Origin: AP-15 sp963747735
GTDB taxonomy: Bacteria; Pseudomonadota; Alphaproteobacteria; ATCC43930; CGMCC-115725
Direction: 5' to 3'
Length of the DNA stretch: 64,000 nt
Assembly: GCA_963747735.1 (NCBI GenBank)
Contig: CAVVGE010000007.1
Location: 310,001 to 374,000, forward strand
Shown here: one piece after another, positions 8,314 through 16,765 of the stretch
How the letters are laid out: each line of letters begins with the position of its first letter
How positions within the stretch are numbered: the stretch's first letter is position 1
Notes under the pieces: generated by a model
The model's database searches: none
What the model saw: only the letters and a program-made list of their open reading frames with translations
What the model was told of the DNA's origin: nothing
Position numbers and translations under genes: made by a program

Positions 8314-9957
8314 ATGCCGGCCTCACCCTACGATTACGTTATCGTCGGCGCCGGATCGGCTGGGTGCGTGCTCGCCCGCCGGCTCAGCGAAGACCCCGGC
8401 ATGCGAGTGCTGCTGCTCGAGGCTGGCGGCTGGGATCGCGACCCGTGGATCAAGATCCCGCTCGGCTGGGGCCGCATCCTCGAGCGGCGGCTGCACGACT
8501 GGATGTATTTCACCGAGCCCGAGCAAAATTTGAACGGCCGGCGCATCGAATGTGCCCGCGGCAAGGTCGTCGGCGGCTCGTCCTCGATCAACGCGATGGC
8601 CTATGTGCGCGGCAACCGCGGCGACTACGACCGCTGGGCACGGTCCGGCCTCACCGGCTGGTCCTATGCCGAGGTGCTGCCCTATTTTCGGCGCCAGGAG
8701 AGCTGGGCGGGGGGTGCGGGCGACTATCGCGGCGGCGACGGGCCGCTCGGTGTCGGCACCGCGCGATACGACGACCCGATCATCGACGCCTGCCTCGCCG
8801 CCGGCGCCGAATTGCAGCTGCCCAAGACCGACGACTACAACGGCGCCCAGCAGGAGGGCCTCGGGCGGATGCAGCAGACGATCCGCCATGGGCGCCGTTG
8901 CAGCGCCGCCGAAGCCTATCTGCGCCCGGCGCTGGCGCGGGCCAATTTGACCGTCGCGACCGGCGCCCTCGCGCGTCGCATCATGCTCGACCGTGGTCGC
9001 GCCATCGGCATCGAATACGAGCGCCGCGGTGCACAGCTCGCGGCGCAGGCCGAGCGCGAGGTGATCCTATCGGGCGGCGTGATCAACTCGCCGCAGCTCT
9101 TGATGCTGTCCGGCATCGGCGACCCGGACCGGCTGGCCGAGCACGGCATCGCGATCGCGGCACGGCTGCCTAGCGTCGGCCGCAACCTGCAGGACCATCT
9201 TTCGGTGCTGGCCGATTATTCGCGCCGCGAGCCAGGCCCCTTTGTCGCGACGATGCGGCTCGACCGCACGCTCATGGCGCTCGCCCGCGCCTATTGCTTC
9301 GGCACCGGCCCGGCGAGCGAGACGCCGAGCGGCTGGACCGGTTTTGTCAAAACCCGGCCCGAGCTCGAATTGCCCGACATCCAGTTCCTGTTTCGCGCCG
9401 TGGCGAGCAAAGCCGCGCCCTATCTGCCGCCGTTCAAGCCCCCCTATGCCGACGGGTTTTCGCTGCGCGCGGTGATGCTGCATCCGCAAAGCCGCGGCGA
9501 GATTACGCTCGCCTCGGCCGACCCACGCGTTCCGGTCAGGATTCGCCAGAATTTTCTCGCGGCCGAAGCCGACCGCCGGACGATCCGCGACGGGCTGAAG
9601 CTGGTCCGGCGCATCTGCGTGACACCGCCGCTCGCCGGTTTTGCCGCGCGCGAGCTCGCTCCCGGCCCGGAGGTCGAGAGCGACGACGACCTCGACGCCT
9701 ATATCCGCGCCACCGCCGCTACCGCGCACCACCCGCTCGGCACCTGCAGGATGGGGCCGGGGAACGACCCGGGCGCGGTCGTCGATCCCGAATTGCGCGT
9801 GCGCGGCATCGCGGGCCTGCGCGTGGTCGATGCCTCGGTTATGCCCGACATGGTCGGCGGCAACATCAACGCGCCGGTGATTATGATCGCCGAGAAAGCC
9901 GCCGACCTGATCCGCGGCCGCCCGGCGCCCGGTCCGGCAATCGTGCCAGCTCGTTGA
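8314..9957 (+). CDS. GMC-family FAD-dependent alcohol/choline dehydrogenase-like oxidoreductase
   Basis: A 547-residue glucose-methanol-choline oxidoreductase. The FAD-binding Rossmann motif G-A-G-S-A-G-C-V-L-A is at about residues 11-20. GMC signature 1 (G-G-S-S-S-I-N-A-M) is near residue 88. The C-terminal catalytic region has A-H-H-P-L-G-T-C-R-M (His near 474) and the closing N-I-N-A-P-V-I-M-I-A-E-K-A-A. Family members oxidise primary alcohols or choline to aldehydes using FAD; the substrate cannot be read from sequence. The frame is open upstream, but the ATG at 8314 with GGAGG at 8302-8306 sets the start. It is divergent from the hybrid kinase gene. Confidence 0.92.
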   Translation: MPASPYDYVIVGAGSAGCVLARRLSEDPGMRVLLLEAGGWDRDPWIKIPLGWGRILERRLHDWMYFTEPEQNLNGRRIECARGKVVGGSSSINAMAYVRGNRGDYDRWARSGLTGWSYAEVLPYFRRQESWAGGAGDYRGGDGPLGVGTARYDDPIIDACLAAGAELQLPKTDDYNGAQQEGLGRMQQTIRHGRRCSAAEAYLRPALARANLTVATGALARRIMLDRGRAIGIEYERRGAQLAAQAEREVILSGGVINSPQLLMLSGIGDPDRLAEHGIAIAARLPSVGRNLQDHLSVLADYSRREPGPFVATMRLDRTLMALARAYCFGTGPASETPSGWTGFVKTRPELELPDIQFLFRAVASKAAPYLPPFKPPYADGFSLRAVMLHPQSRGEITLASADPRVPVRIRQNFLAAEADRRTIRDGLKLVRRICVTPPLAGFAARELAPGPEVESDDDLDAYIRATAATAHHPLGTCRMGPGNDPGAVVDPELRVRGIAGLRVVDASVMPDMVGGNINAPVIMIAEKAADLIRGRPAPGPAIVPAR

Positions 9958-10047
9958 TTTCCGCCTCTGCCACGCTCTCCTTCGGAAACCAGGTGCGGGC
10001 GGCGCGATCCGTCGCTACATAGGGAGGCCAACAATGTGGAGGTCCCG

Positions 10048-10344
10048 ATGGACGACAAGACCCGCACCGAGCTCGAAGCCGCGACCTTCCGCCGGCTCGT
10101 AGCACACCTGCGCGAGCGCACCGATGTCCAGAACATCGACATGATGAATTTGGCCGGCTTCTGCCGCAACTGCCTGTCGCGCTGGTATCGCGAGGAGGCT
10201 GAGCAGCGCAGCACCGCGGTCTCCGATCCGGAGGCGCGCGAGATCGTCTACGGCATGCCCTATGACGAATGGCGCAAGAAATACCAGAAAGAGGCGAGCG
10301 CCGGGCAGAAAGCCGCTTTCGCCGCTTCGCAAAACCAGCACTGA
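10048..10344 (+). CDS. DUF1244 domain protein
   Basis: A 98-residue protein of the DUF1244 family, common in Alphaproteobacteria and some Gammaproteobacteria. The core motifs D-V-Q-N-I-D-M-M-N-L-A-G-F-C-R-N-C-L-S-R-W-Y and M-P-Y-D-E-W are present, including the conserved paired cysteines. The function is unknown. An ATG at 10048 with GGAGG at 10038-10042 is preferred over the GTG at 10036. The DUF2312 gene follows 12 bp later on the same strand, so the two are probably one transcript. Confidence 0.9.
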   Translation: MDDKTRTELEAATFRRLVAHLRERTDVQNIDMMNLAGFCRNCLSRWYREEAEQRSTAVSDPEAREIVYGMPYDEWRKKYQKEASAGQKAAFAASQNQH

Positions 10345-10356
10345 GCCGGGGCGGTC

Positions 10357-10635
10357 ATGCCGGATGTGGGGGGTATCGCCGGCGAGCGGCTCAAATCCTT
10401 TATCGAGCGCATCGAGCGGCTCGAAGAAGAAAAGCGCGCGCTGAGCGGCGACATCAAGGAAGTCTATGCCGAAGCCAAGGGGACTGGCTTCGAGCCGAAG
10501 ATCATGCGCCAGATCGTCAAGATCCGGAAAATGGACAAGGACGATCTCGACGAGGAGGAAACCTTGCTGGATATCTATAAGCGGGCGCTCGGGATGCTGC
10601 CCGACGCGGGCGGGCAGACGCAGGCCGCCGAATAG
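10357..10635 (+). CDS. DUF2312 (UPF0335) domain protein
   Basis: A 92-residue protein of the UPF0335/DUF2312 family, nearly restricted to Alphaproteobacteria. The first half is strongly helical and charged (E-R-L-K-S-F-I-E-R-I-E-R-L-E-E-E-K). The conserved D-I-K-E-V-Y-A-E-A-K-G-x-G-F and I-R-K-M-D segments follow. The family has been suggested to contact nucleic acid because of its GapR-like helical architecture, but I infer no specific role here. Its stop codon abuts the stop of the convergent threonine aldolase gene with no gap. Confidence 0.9.
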   Translation: MPDVGGIAGERLKSFIERIERLEEEKRALSGDIKEVYAEAKGTGFEPKIMRQIVKIRKMDKDDLDEEETLLDIYKRALGMLPDAGGQTQAAE

Positions 10636-11682
10636 CTACTCCGCCGCTCGGGCCGCGGCGGCGGGGGCGAGATGCCGGTGTAGCGCGGCGACGAGGGCGT
10701 CGGCTTCGGCATCGGTGGCGTCGAACCGGCAGACCAGCCGGGCGAGGCGCGCGCTGCGGCGATAGAACTGAAACCCGTCGCGTTCGAGCGCATCCATCGC
10801 TTCGCCCGGCAATTCGAGAAAAATCTCGTTGGCCTCGACCGGCGCCAATGGCCGGATGCCGGAGAGCCCGGCGGCGATGCGCGCCGCATGCCGGTTCGAG
10901 GCGCGCGCCAAATCGAGCCACAGCCCGTTCTCGACATAGGCAAGGAGCTGGGCCGAGGCGAAGCGCATCTTCGACCACACTTGGCCGGCGCGGCGCAGCT
11001 GCACGGCGAGCCCGTCGGCGAGCTCCGGCGCAAAGACGACGATCGCGTCGCACAACGCACCGCCGTTTTTGGTCGCGCCAAACGACAGGATATCGATCCC
11101 GGCGCGCCACGAAGCCTCGGCCGGGCTGCAGCCGAGCCGCGCCACCGCATTGGCAAAGCGCGCGCCGTCCATATGGATCCTGAGCCCGCGCGCCTTGGCG
11201 ATTTCGGTGATCGCGCGGATTTCGTCGAGGCGGTAGACCGCACCCAGATCGGTCGCCTGGGTCAGGCTGACCGCGCTCGGCTGGCCGCGATGCAATTGCC
11301 CGGGTGCGATCGCCGCCAAAGCCTCCACCAGCCGGCCGGCATCGATCTTGCCGTGCTCGCCGGCCACCGGCACGAGCTTGACGCCGCCGCCGAAAAAGCT
11401 CGCCGCATTCGCCTCGGACGTGTTGATGTGCGCCGCTTCGCTGCAATAGACGAGGCCCCAGGAGGGCCCGAGCGCGGCCAGCGCCAGCGCGTTCGCCGCG
11501 GTCCCGGTGGCGACCGGAAAGACCCGCACCGCGGTCTCGAACAATTCGGAAAAGCGCTGCTGCAAAGCCGCCGTCCATTCGTCGGCGCCATAGCCGAGCG
11601 CCGTGCCGTGGTTGGCGCGGACCAGCGCTTCGAGAAGTTCGGGCGCGGCGCGGCCGGTGTTGTCGCTGCGATAGTCGATCAT
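10636..11682 (-). CDS. ltaE: Low-specificity L-threonine aldolase
   Basis: A 348-residue PLP-dependent enzyme that cleaves L-threonine or L-allo-threonine to glycine and acetaldehyde. The N-terminus has the family's D-Y-R-S-D-N-T-G start. The PLP lysine lies in S-F-G-A-T-K-N-G-G-A (about residue 202) and the H-M-D-G-A-R-F-A-N-A motif near residue 170. The ATG at 11682 overlaps the TGA of the upstream DUF6600 gene by 4 bp (ATGA), so translation is probably coupled. The frame is open further upstream, but that extension only shadows the upstream gene. Confidence 0.9.
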   Translation of the reverse strand: MIDYRSDNTGRAAPELLEALVRANHGTALGYGADEWTAALQQRFSELFETAVRVFPVATGTAANALALAALGPSWGLVYCSEAAHINTSEANAASFFGGGVKLVPVAGEHGKIDAGRLVEALAAIAPGQLHRGQPSAVSLTQATDLGAVYRLDEIRAITEIAKARGLRIHMDGARFANAVARLGCSPAEASWRAGIDILSFGATKNGGALCDAIVVFAPELADGLAVQLRRAGQVWSKMRFASAQLLAYVENGLWLDLARASNRHAARIAAGLSGIRPLAPVEANEIFLELPGEAMDALERDGFQFYRRSARLARLVCRFDATDAEADALVAALHRHLAPAAAARAAE

Positions 11683-13196
11683 CGTTTGCTTTCTTTCTTG
11701 TGCATGACCGGGCGCGGATGGGCCGCATGCAGCGCCACCAGATGGCGCAGCCGCGGTGCCGCGGCATAGCCCGGCGCCCGCAAATGAGCGCCGCGCGAGC
11801 GGGCTGCGGCTTGCTCGTGACGGGTGTGGACCGCGGCGGCATGAACCGGCTTGGTCGGGTGCGCAAGCTTTGGCGCGGGCACGGCCGCCGCGACATGGGG
11901 CGGGGCGGGCGGCGCCGGCGCACCGACCGGCGCTGCGGTCAGGACCGGCGCGTTTTGCAGCCGCTCTTTCGGCAGGTCGAGGAGCCACGGCGCGGTCTCC
12001 TGGCCGGCAGTGAACACCGTGCGCGGCACCGCGCTCGCAAACAGGCGGTTGGCGAAGGACTGGCCGACGATCTCGACCGGCGGCTTGCCGTCCTTCGACA
12101 GCCGGATCGTCGCCGCATCGGCGACATCGCCGCGGTTGAGCGCACGGATGTAATCGAGGTCGGCGGTGTCGCGCGGCCAATAGGCTTCACCCGGGCCGAG
12201 CGGAAACCAGGCGACCGCCGGCCCGCTGCCCTCGGCATAGCTCAGCCCGATACCGGCGGTGCCGAGAAAGGCGACTGCCGCCGGCATATAGACCGGATGC
12301 GCGACAAAGCGCCCGGGGACCCAGGCCCAACGCCCGCCGATCGATGCCCAGCGCCCGTAATGAAACGGTGCGAAGCCCCAGGCTTGGTCGGCGAACCAGG
12401 TCCAGCCCCAAGGCGCCACCCAGCGCCATTGGCCTGCGCTATACGGTATCCAGTCGGTGGGCAGGTCCTTCGGAAACCAGACGGCGCCGTATTCGAGGCT
12501 TCGCTCCCAGCGCCCGGCCGCGTCGAGCTCGGCCGAGCCGGTCATCTCGGGCGAGACGTAATAGGGTGCGGCGAGGCTTGCCTCGTCCCAGTCGCGCGCG
12601 CGGCACCAATCGGCAAAATCGTCGGCCGCTGCCTTTCCCGTCGTCGCCGAGGCCGGGTCGAGCGCTTCGCCCGCATTGAGCCGAATATCGGCTCCGTTCC
12701 CGGCAAAATGCGCGGCACCGTCGAACACCGCGATCTGCCGCGCTCCGGTTGCGTCGCCGGCGTCGATGTCGTATCGGCCGGGCCGCGACAGCCATAAACC
12801 GCCGCGGGGAAAATCGATTTCGACCACCGAAGCGCCGCCGCGACCGCGCCGCGCGACCTCGACGCGCCCCGCTGAAAGCGCGATCTCGGCGACCCGGTCG
12901 TCGAGGCGGACAATCTCGACCTGTGTGTTTCCGGCGAGGTCGAGGGTGTCGGCGCCGATCTCGATCTCGGCGCGGGCATCGGCCGCCGTGCGCAATGCCG
13001 TGCCGGCGGCAACGGGTGCGTCGATCACCGCGTCGGACCATTGCGCTTCGGGCACCGGGCGCGCCGATACCTTGCCGTCGGTGAAGCTGACCCGCCCCAC
13101 CCGACCGGGCGGCGGTGCTGTCGGGCCTGGCGCGGCGAGCGCGGGCGCTAGCGTCACGACAGCCGAAAGAAACAGGCTTTGCAGAAAGGGGCGCAT
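11679..13196 (-). CDS. Exported FecR-like / DUF6600 protein
   Basis: A 505-residue exported protein. Residues 1-22 form a signal peptide ending A-L-A-A. A FecR-like beta domain follows (about 32-170), then a DUF6600 region (about 215-345). The latter has Trp/Tyr-rich motifs such as G-Q-W-R-W-V-A-P-W-G-W-T-W and W-G-F-A-P-F-H-Y-G-R-W. The C-terminus is Ala/Pro/His-rich and low-complexity. The function is unknown; an envelope or periplasmic location is inferred. It is the first gene of a two-gene unit with threonine aldolase, an unusual pairing. The ATG lies just after the divergent regulatory region shared with the kinase remnant at 13471. Confidence 0.85.
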   Translation of the reverse strand: MRPFLQSLFLSAVVTLAPALAAPGPTAPPPGRVGRVSFTDGKVSARPVPEAQWSDAVIDAPVAAGTALRTAADARAEIEIGADTLDLAGNTQVEIVRLDDRVAEIALSAGRVEVARRGRGGASVVEIDFPRGGLWLSRPGRYDIDAGDATGARQIAVFDGAAHFAGNGADIRLNAGEALDPASATTGKAAADDFADWCRARDWDEASLAAPYYVSPEMTGSAELDAAGRWERSLEYGAVWFPKDLPTDWIPYSAGQWRWVAPWGWTWFADQAWGFAPFHYGRWASIGGRWAWVPGRFVAHPVYMPAAVAFLGTAGIGLSYAEGSGPAVAWFPLGPGEAYWPRDTADLDYIRALNRGDVADAATIRLSKDGKPPVEIVGQSFANRLFASAVPRTVFTAGQETAPWLLDLPKERLQNAPVLTAAPVGAPAPPAPPHVAAAVPAPKLAHPTKPVHAAAVHTRHEQAAARSRGAHLRAPGYAAAPRLRHLVALHAAHPRPVMHKKESKR

Positions 13197-13470
13197 GGCG
13201 TCGGATGTGTCGCGCGGACTCTAAAGCGGTTTCACAACAGGTAAAGCTTCTTGTGCATTCGCCTTTTACGAGAAAAACCAGCCGACCAATCATACATATC
13301 AGCCATGTGCGGAACTCCGCCGGCTCCACGGTGTTTCGCGCGGCAGCCCCTCGCCGTCGCGGCCCGCCGCAGACGTGTTCACCGATGGTATGCCCGCGGA
13401 CCGCGCCAATTCAGCCGAACCCCTCAAACCAACAACGCCCGGTCGCTGCGGACGGACAGAGGAGACGTGC

Positions 13471-14013
13471 ATGGCCCCGAGCAAATCTCTGACCAAACCG
13501 GTGCCCGAGAGCCTGCCGAGCATCCCGGTGGCGATCGCGCCGAACGGGCATGGCAACGGCCATCTCGACGATTCGCTCGACCAGCAGGCGCTGCTGCAGG
13601 CGTTGCAGGCAATGCGGCTCGGCGATTTCTCCGACCTCGGCGGTGACCTGTGCGATCGCGGCGGTGGCCCGACGCCCGAAATATTTTCGCGCTCTCCAGT
13701 GTTCTGGAACGCCGCGGCATGAACGTCCTGACCGCGACAACCGGAAACGAGGCGGTCGCTTTGGTCAATTCGACGCCACAATTGGCGATTGTTCTAATGG
13801 CCATCATGATGCCGGAAATGGACGGCTACCAAACGATCGAGGCGATCCGCGCCGACCCGGCCCATCGCCGCCTGCCGATCATCGCGCTGACCGCCAAGGC
13901 GATGAAGGGGGACCGCGAAAAATGCCTCGACGCCGGCGCCTCGGACTGTCTGGCCAAAACCGGTCGATACCGAGCAGCTCTTGGCCGCATTGCGGATGTG
14001 GCTGCATCGCTGA
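13471..14013 (+). pseudogene. Collapsed remnant of a HAMP-repeat hybrid histidine kinase
   Basis: An ATG at 13471 with GGAG 6 bp upstream opens a frame whose end (D-Q-Q-A-L-L-Q-A-L-Q-A-M-R-L-G-D-F-S, about 13579-13635) is the beginning of the first HAMP unit of giant HAMP-repeat hybrid kinases. The sequence then jumps within about 30 bp, and into another frame, to the middle of a receiver domain (N-I-F-A-L-S-S-V-L-E-R-R-G-M onward). The receiver lacks its N-terminal Asp pair, and its phospho-Asp is Ala in L-M-A-I-M-M-P. One extra base near 13960 throws off the tail, whose correct frame (K-P-V-D-T-E-Q-L-L-A-A-L) ends at 14013. The HAMP, kinase and other receiver domains are deleted. Confidence 0.85.
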
Positions 14014-14037
14014 TGGCCGCCGCCAAACGGATCTCTC

Positions 14038-14111
14038 GATGGGCTGAGCGCAGCGACGCCCATCTGGTATCGGAGCTGCGATGGGTTTCGCGATGCTCAA
14101 CCCATCCTACC
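14038..14111. repeat. Two tandem REP-type hairpins, family C
   Basis: The first palindrome has arms GATGGGC (14038-14044) and GCCCATC (14058-14064). The second has arms GATGGGTT (14080-14087) and AACCCATC (14099-14106), followed by CTAC. This matches the widespread 'GATGGGTT...CTCAACCCATCCTAC' repetitive palindrome. The pair sits between the kinase remnant and the intact hybrid kinase and may act as a transcription boundary. Confidence 0.8.
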
Positions 14112-14142
14112 GGTCCCGGATGCGTTGCCGCAGCGTGACGCG

Positions 14143-15834
14143 GTGAGCGTGCAAGAACCGGTCGATATCCTGCTGGTCGACGACCAGCAGGCGAAGCTGT
14201 TGAGCTACGAGGCGATCCTCGACCCGCTCGGCGAGACCCTGGTCAAGGCCGGCTCGGCGAGCCAGGCGCTCGAATACCTGCTGAAGCGCAATGTCGCGGT
14301 CATTCTGATCGATATCTACATGCCCGAGCTCGACGGGTTTCAGCTGGCGACGATGATCCGCGAGCATCCGCGCTTTCAATCGACCCCGATCATTTTTGTC
14401 TCGGGGATTCAGGTGACCGCCATCGACCTGTTGCGCGGCTACCAGCTGGGCGCGGTCGATTATGTCCCGGTCCCGGTCATCCCCGAGCTGCTCCGCGCCA
14501 AGGTCAAGGTCTTTGCCGGGCTGTTTCGCAAAACCCGTCAGCTCGAAGCGTTGAACGCCGAGCTCGAAAGCCGGGTCGCCGAGCGGACCGCGGAGCTGGC
14601 GCGCGCCAATGCCGAGCTCGAAGAGCGCGTCGAAGAGCGCACCCGCGAGCGCGAAGCCGCCCTCGCCCAGGTGCACGAAATACAAAAGCTCGAAAGCCTC
14701 GGCCAGCTGACCGGTGGCGTCGCGCATGATTTCAACAACGTGCTGATGGCGGTGCTCGGCAATCTCGAGCTGATCAGAAAGCATGTCCCGGACAACGCGC
14801 GGCTGTTGCGGCTGCTCGACGGCGCCATCCAAGGCGCGGAGCGCGGCGCCATATTAACCAAGCGCATGCTCGCTTTTGCCCGGCGCCAGGAGCTGCGGCC
14901 CGAGGCAGTCGATATCGCCAGGCTGGTCGACGGCATGCTCGGGATGATGCGCAGCTCGCTCGGCCCGACGATCGAGATCGCCACCGAATTTGCCGCCGGC
15001 CTCGCGCCGGTCCGGGTCGACCCGAACCAGCTCGAGCTGGCCCTTCTAAACCTCGCCGTCAACGCCCGCGACGCGATGCCGAATGGCGGGAAATTGGCGA
15101 TTTCCGCGCGTCCCGAACGGGTCGGCGCCGGCAATCCGCACCGGCTCGAACCCGGCGATTACGCGTGCATTCGCGTCGAAGATTCGGGCTATGGCATGGA
15201 CGAGGCCACCTTGCGGCGCGCGACCGAGCCGTTTTTTACGACCAAGGGCGTGGGCCGTGGCACGGGTCTCGGCTTGTCGATGGTCGATGGCCTCGTCGCG
15301 CAATCGGGCGGCGCCATGCGGATCGGCAGCAGGGCCGGCGCCGGCACCGCGGTCGAGCTATGGCTGCCCGCCGCCGACGCTGCCGACGCCGCGCAAGCAG
15401 CCCCGGCGCCGGCAGCTTCCGACCCGGCAGGGGGTCGCGCGCTGCGCCTGCTCGTCGTCGATGACGACCCGATCGTCGGCGCCGGCACCGTGGCGATGAT
15501 CGAGGATCTCGGACATTCGGCGATCGAGGTCGCTTCGGTTGCCGGCGCGCTCGATGCGCTCAACGCCGATCCGGGCATCGACATCGTCATCACCGACTAT
15601 GCGATGCCCGATGCGACCGGGAGCCAGCTCGCCGCGCGGATCGGTCGGCTGCGCCCCGGTCTGCCGGTCGTGATCGCCACCGGCTATGCCGAGACGCCGG
15701 GGGCGGCATCGGGGCTGCCGCGCCTCGACAAGCCTTATCGGCAACAGGATTTGGCCCGGCTGATCGACGCGCTGGCCGCCTCCCGCCCGATATCGCTCGA
15801 CTTGGGAGCGCACCGCCTCGCCGACCGCACCTGA
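14143..15834 (+). CDS. Hybrid histidine kinase: receiver, coiled coil, kinase, receiver
   Basis: A soluble hybrid kinase of about 563 residues. A receiver domain (about 5-120) has I-L-L-V-D-D at its start and phospho-Asp in L-I-D-I-Y-M-P. A coiled coil rich in E-R-T-A-E-L-A-R-A-N-A-E-L-E-E-R follows (about 130-175). HisKA has G-G-V-A-H-D-F-N-N, HATPase has G-R-G-T-G-L-G-L-S, and the C-terminal receiver has I-V-I-T-D-Y-A-M-P-D. All phosphotransfer residues are intact. Start choice is uncertain: GTG at 14143, GTG at 14149 or TTG at 14125, none with a strong ribosome binding site. In related genomes such receiver-kinases sit next to HAMP-repeat hybrid kinases; here that partner survives only as the remnant at 13471-14013. 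Confidence 0.9.
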   Translation: MSVQEPVDILLVDDQQAKLLSYEAILDPLGETLVKAGSASQALEYLLKRNVAVILIDIYMPELDGFQLATMIREHPRFQSTPIIFVSGIQVTAIDLLRGYQLGAVDYVPVPVIPELLRAKVKVFAGLFRKTRQLEALNAELESRVAERTAELARANAELEERVEERTREREAALAQVHEIQKLESLGQLTGGVAHDFNNVLMAVLGNLELIRKHVPDNARLLRLLDGAIQGAERGAILTKRMLAFARRQELRPEAVDIARLVDGMLGMMRSSLGPTIEIATEFAAGLAPVRVDPNQLELALLNLAVNARDAMPNGGKLAISARPERVGAGNPHRLEPGDYACIRVEDSGYGMDEATLRRATEPFFTTKGVGRGTGLGLSMVDGLVAQSGGAMRIGSRAGAGTAVELWLPAADAADAAQAAPAPAASDPAGGRALRLLVVDDDPIVGAGTVAMIEDLGHSAIEVASVAGALDALNADPGIDIVITDYAMPDATGSQLAARIGRLRPGLPVVIATGYAETPGAASGLPRLDKPYRQQDLARLIDALAASRPISLDLGAHRLADRT

Positions 15835-15840
15835 CCGGCG

Positions 15841-16665
15841 CTACCAGCCGCCATCGACACCGATCGCCTGACCGGTCACAAAGGCGGCTTGGTCCGAGGC
15901 GAGAAAGGCGATGACCGCAGCCACCTCGTCGGGGCTGCCGAAACGCCCGACCGGGATCGCCTTCGACCGCTCGGCAAAGCCGGTTTCGAGATCGTCGCCA
16001 TATTCGCGCCGGTTGGTGCTGATCGCCCGCGAGGTCCGGATCGGGCCGGGACAGACGGCGTTGACGGTAATTCCAATGGGCGCCAGATCGAGTGCCAGCG
16101 ACCGCGTAAAGCCGACGATCGCCGCTTTGGAGGCGGCATAGGTGGCGCGGCGCCGGCCCGGCCGGAACGCCGCCTTCGACGACACGTTGACGACGCGGCC
16201 CCACCGTGCGGTGCGCATCGCCGGCACTGCGGCGCGCGTCATCAGAAAGCAGCCGCGCGCGTTGACCCCCATCGTCTGCTCCCAGGCGGCGAGCGGCACG
16301 TCCTCGATCTCGTTGCGATCGGCACCTTGCGGCGCCCCGGCATTGTTGACCAGGATGTCGAGCCGGCCATAGCGGCTCAAAACCTGATCGACCATGCGCG
16401 CGGCATCGGCTTCGACACTGACGTCGCCCAAGGCCGAGGACGCGACCCAGCCGCTCCGGGCGATCTCCTCGACGAGGCTTTCGACCCCGCCCCATGACGG
16501 ATCCATATCGCCCTGGACATTGTGCTCGTTGGCGACGCCGGTCGCCACGACATCGCAGACGACAACCGTCACCCCGGCAGCCGCCAAGGCGCGCGCGGTC
16601 GAGCTGCCGATCCCGATCGGCTTGCCGCAGCCGGTGATCAGCGCAACCCGTTGCGAGCTCGGCAT
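15841..16665 (-). CDS. SDR-family oxidoreductase
   Basis: A 274-residue classical short-chain dehydrogenase/reductase. The cofactor-binding motif is T-G-C-G-K-P-I-G-I-G near the N-terminus. N-N-A-G is near residue 105, the catalytic Ser lies in V-N-V-S-S-K, and the Y-A-A-S-K dyad follows. The C-terminus has the I-G-V-D-G-G-W ending common to 3-oxoacyl-ACP-reductase-like SDRs. The ATG at 16665 is preceded by GGGAGGG, so the upstream open frame is not used. It is convergent with the hybrid kinase gene (6 bp between stops). The substrate is unknown. Confidence 0.9.
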   Translation of the reverse strand: MPSSQRVALITGCGKPIGIGSSTARALAAAGVTVVVCDVVATGVANEHNVQGDMDPSWGGVESLVEEIARSGWVASSALGDVSVEADAARMVDQVLSRYGRLDILVNNAGAPQGADRNEIEDVPLAAWEQTMGVNARGCFLMTRAAVPAMRTARWGRVVNVSSKAAFRPGRRRATYAASKAAIVGFTRSLALDLAPIGITVNAVCPGPIRTSRAISTNRREYGDDLETGFAERSKAIPVGRFGSPDEVAAVIAFLASDQAAFVTGQAIGVDGGW

Positions 16666-16765
16666 CGAACCCTCCCGTCGAACAACCGCCATGCGGCTTC
16701 CAGTATTCATGGTCCGCGCCCGAATGTAACTTGGAAACCACCGGGGCGATCAAACGAGGTGGGCG

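Noticed and set aside
13311..13335. EcfG-type stress promoter (GGAAC-N16-TGTT) upstream of the kinase remnant
   Set aside because: The -10 element deviates from CGTT and such matches are frequent by chance; not strong enough to annotate.
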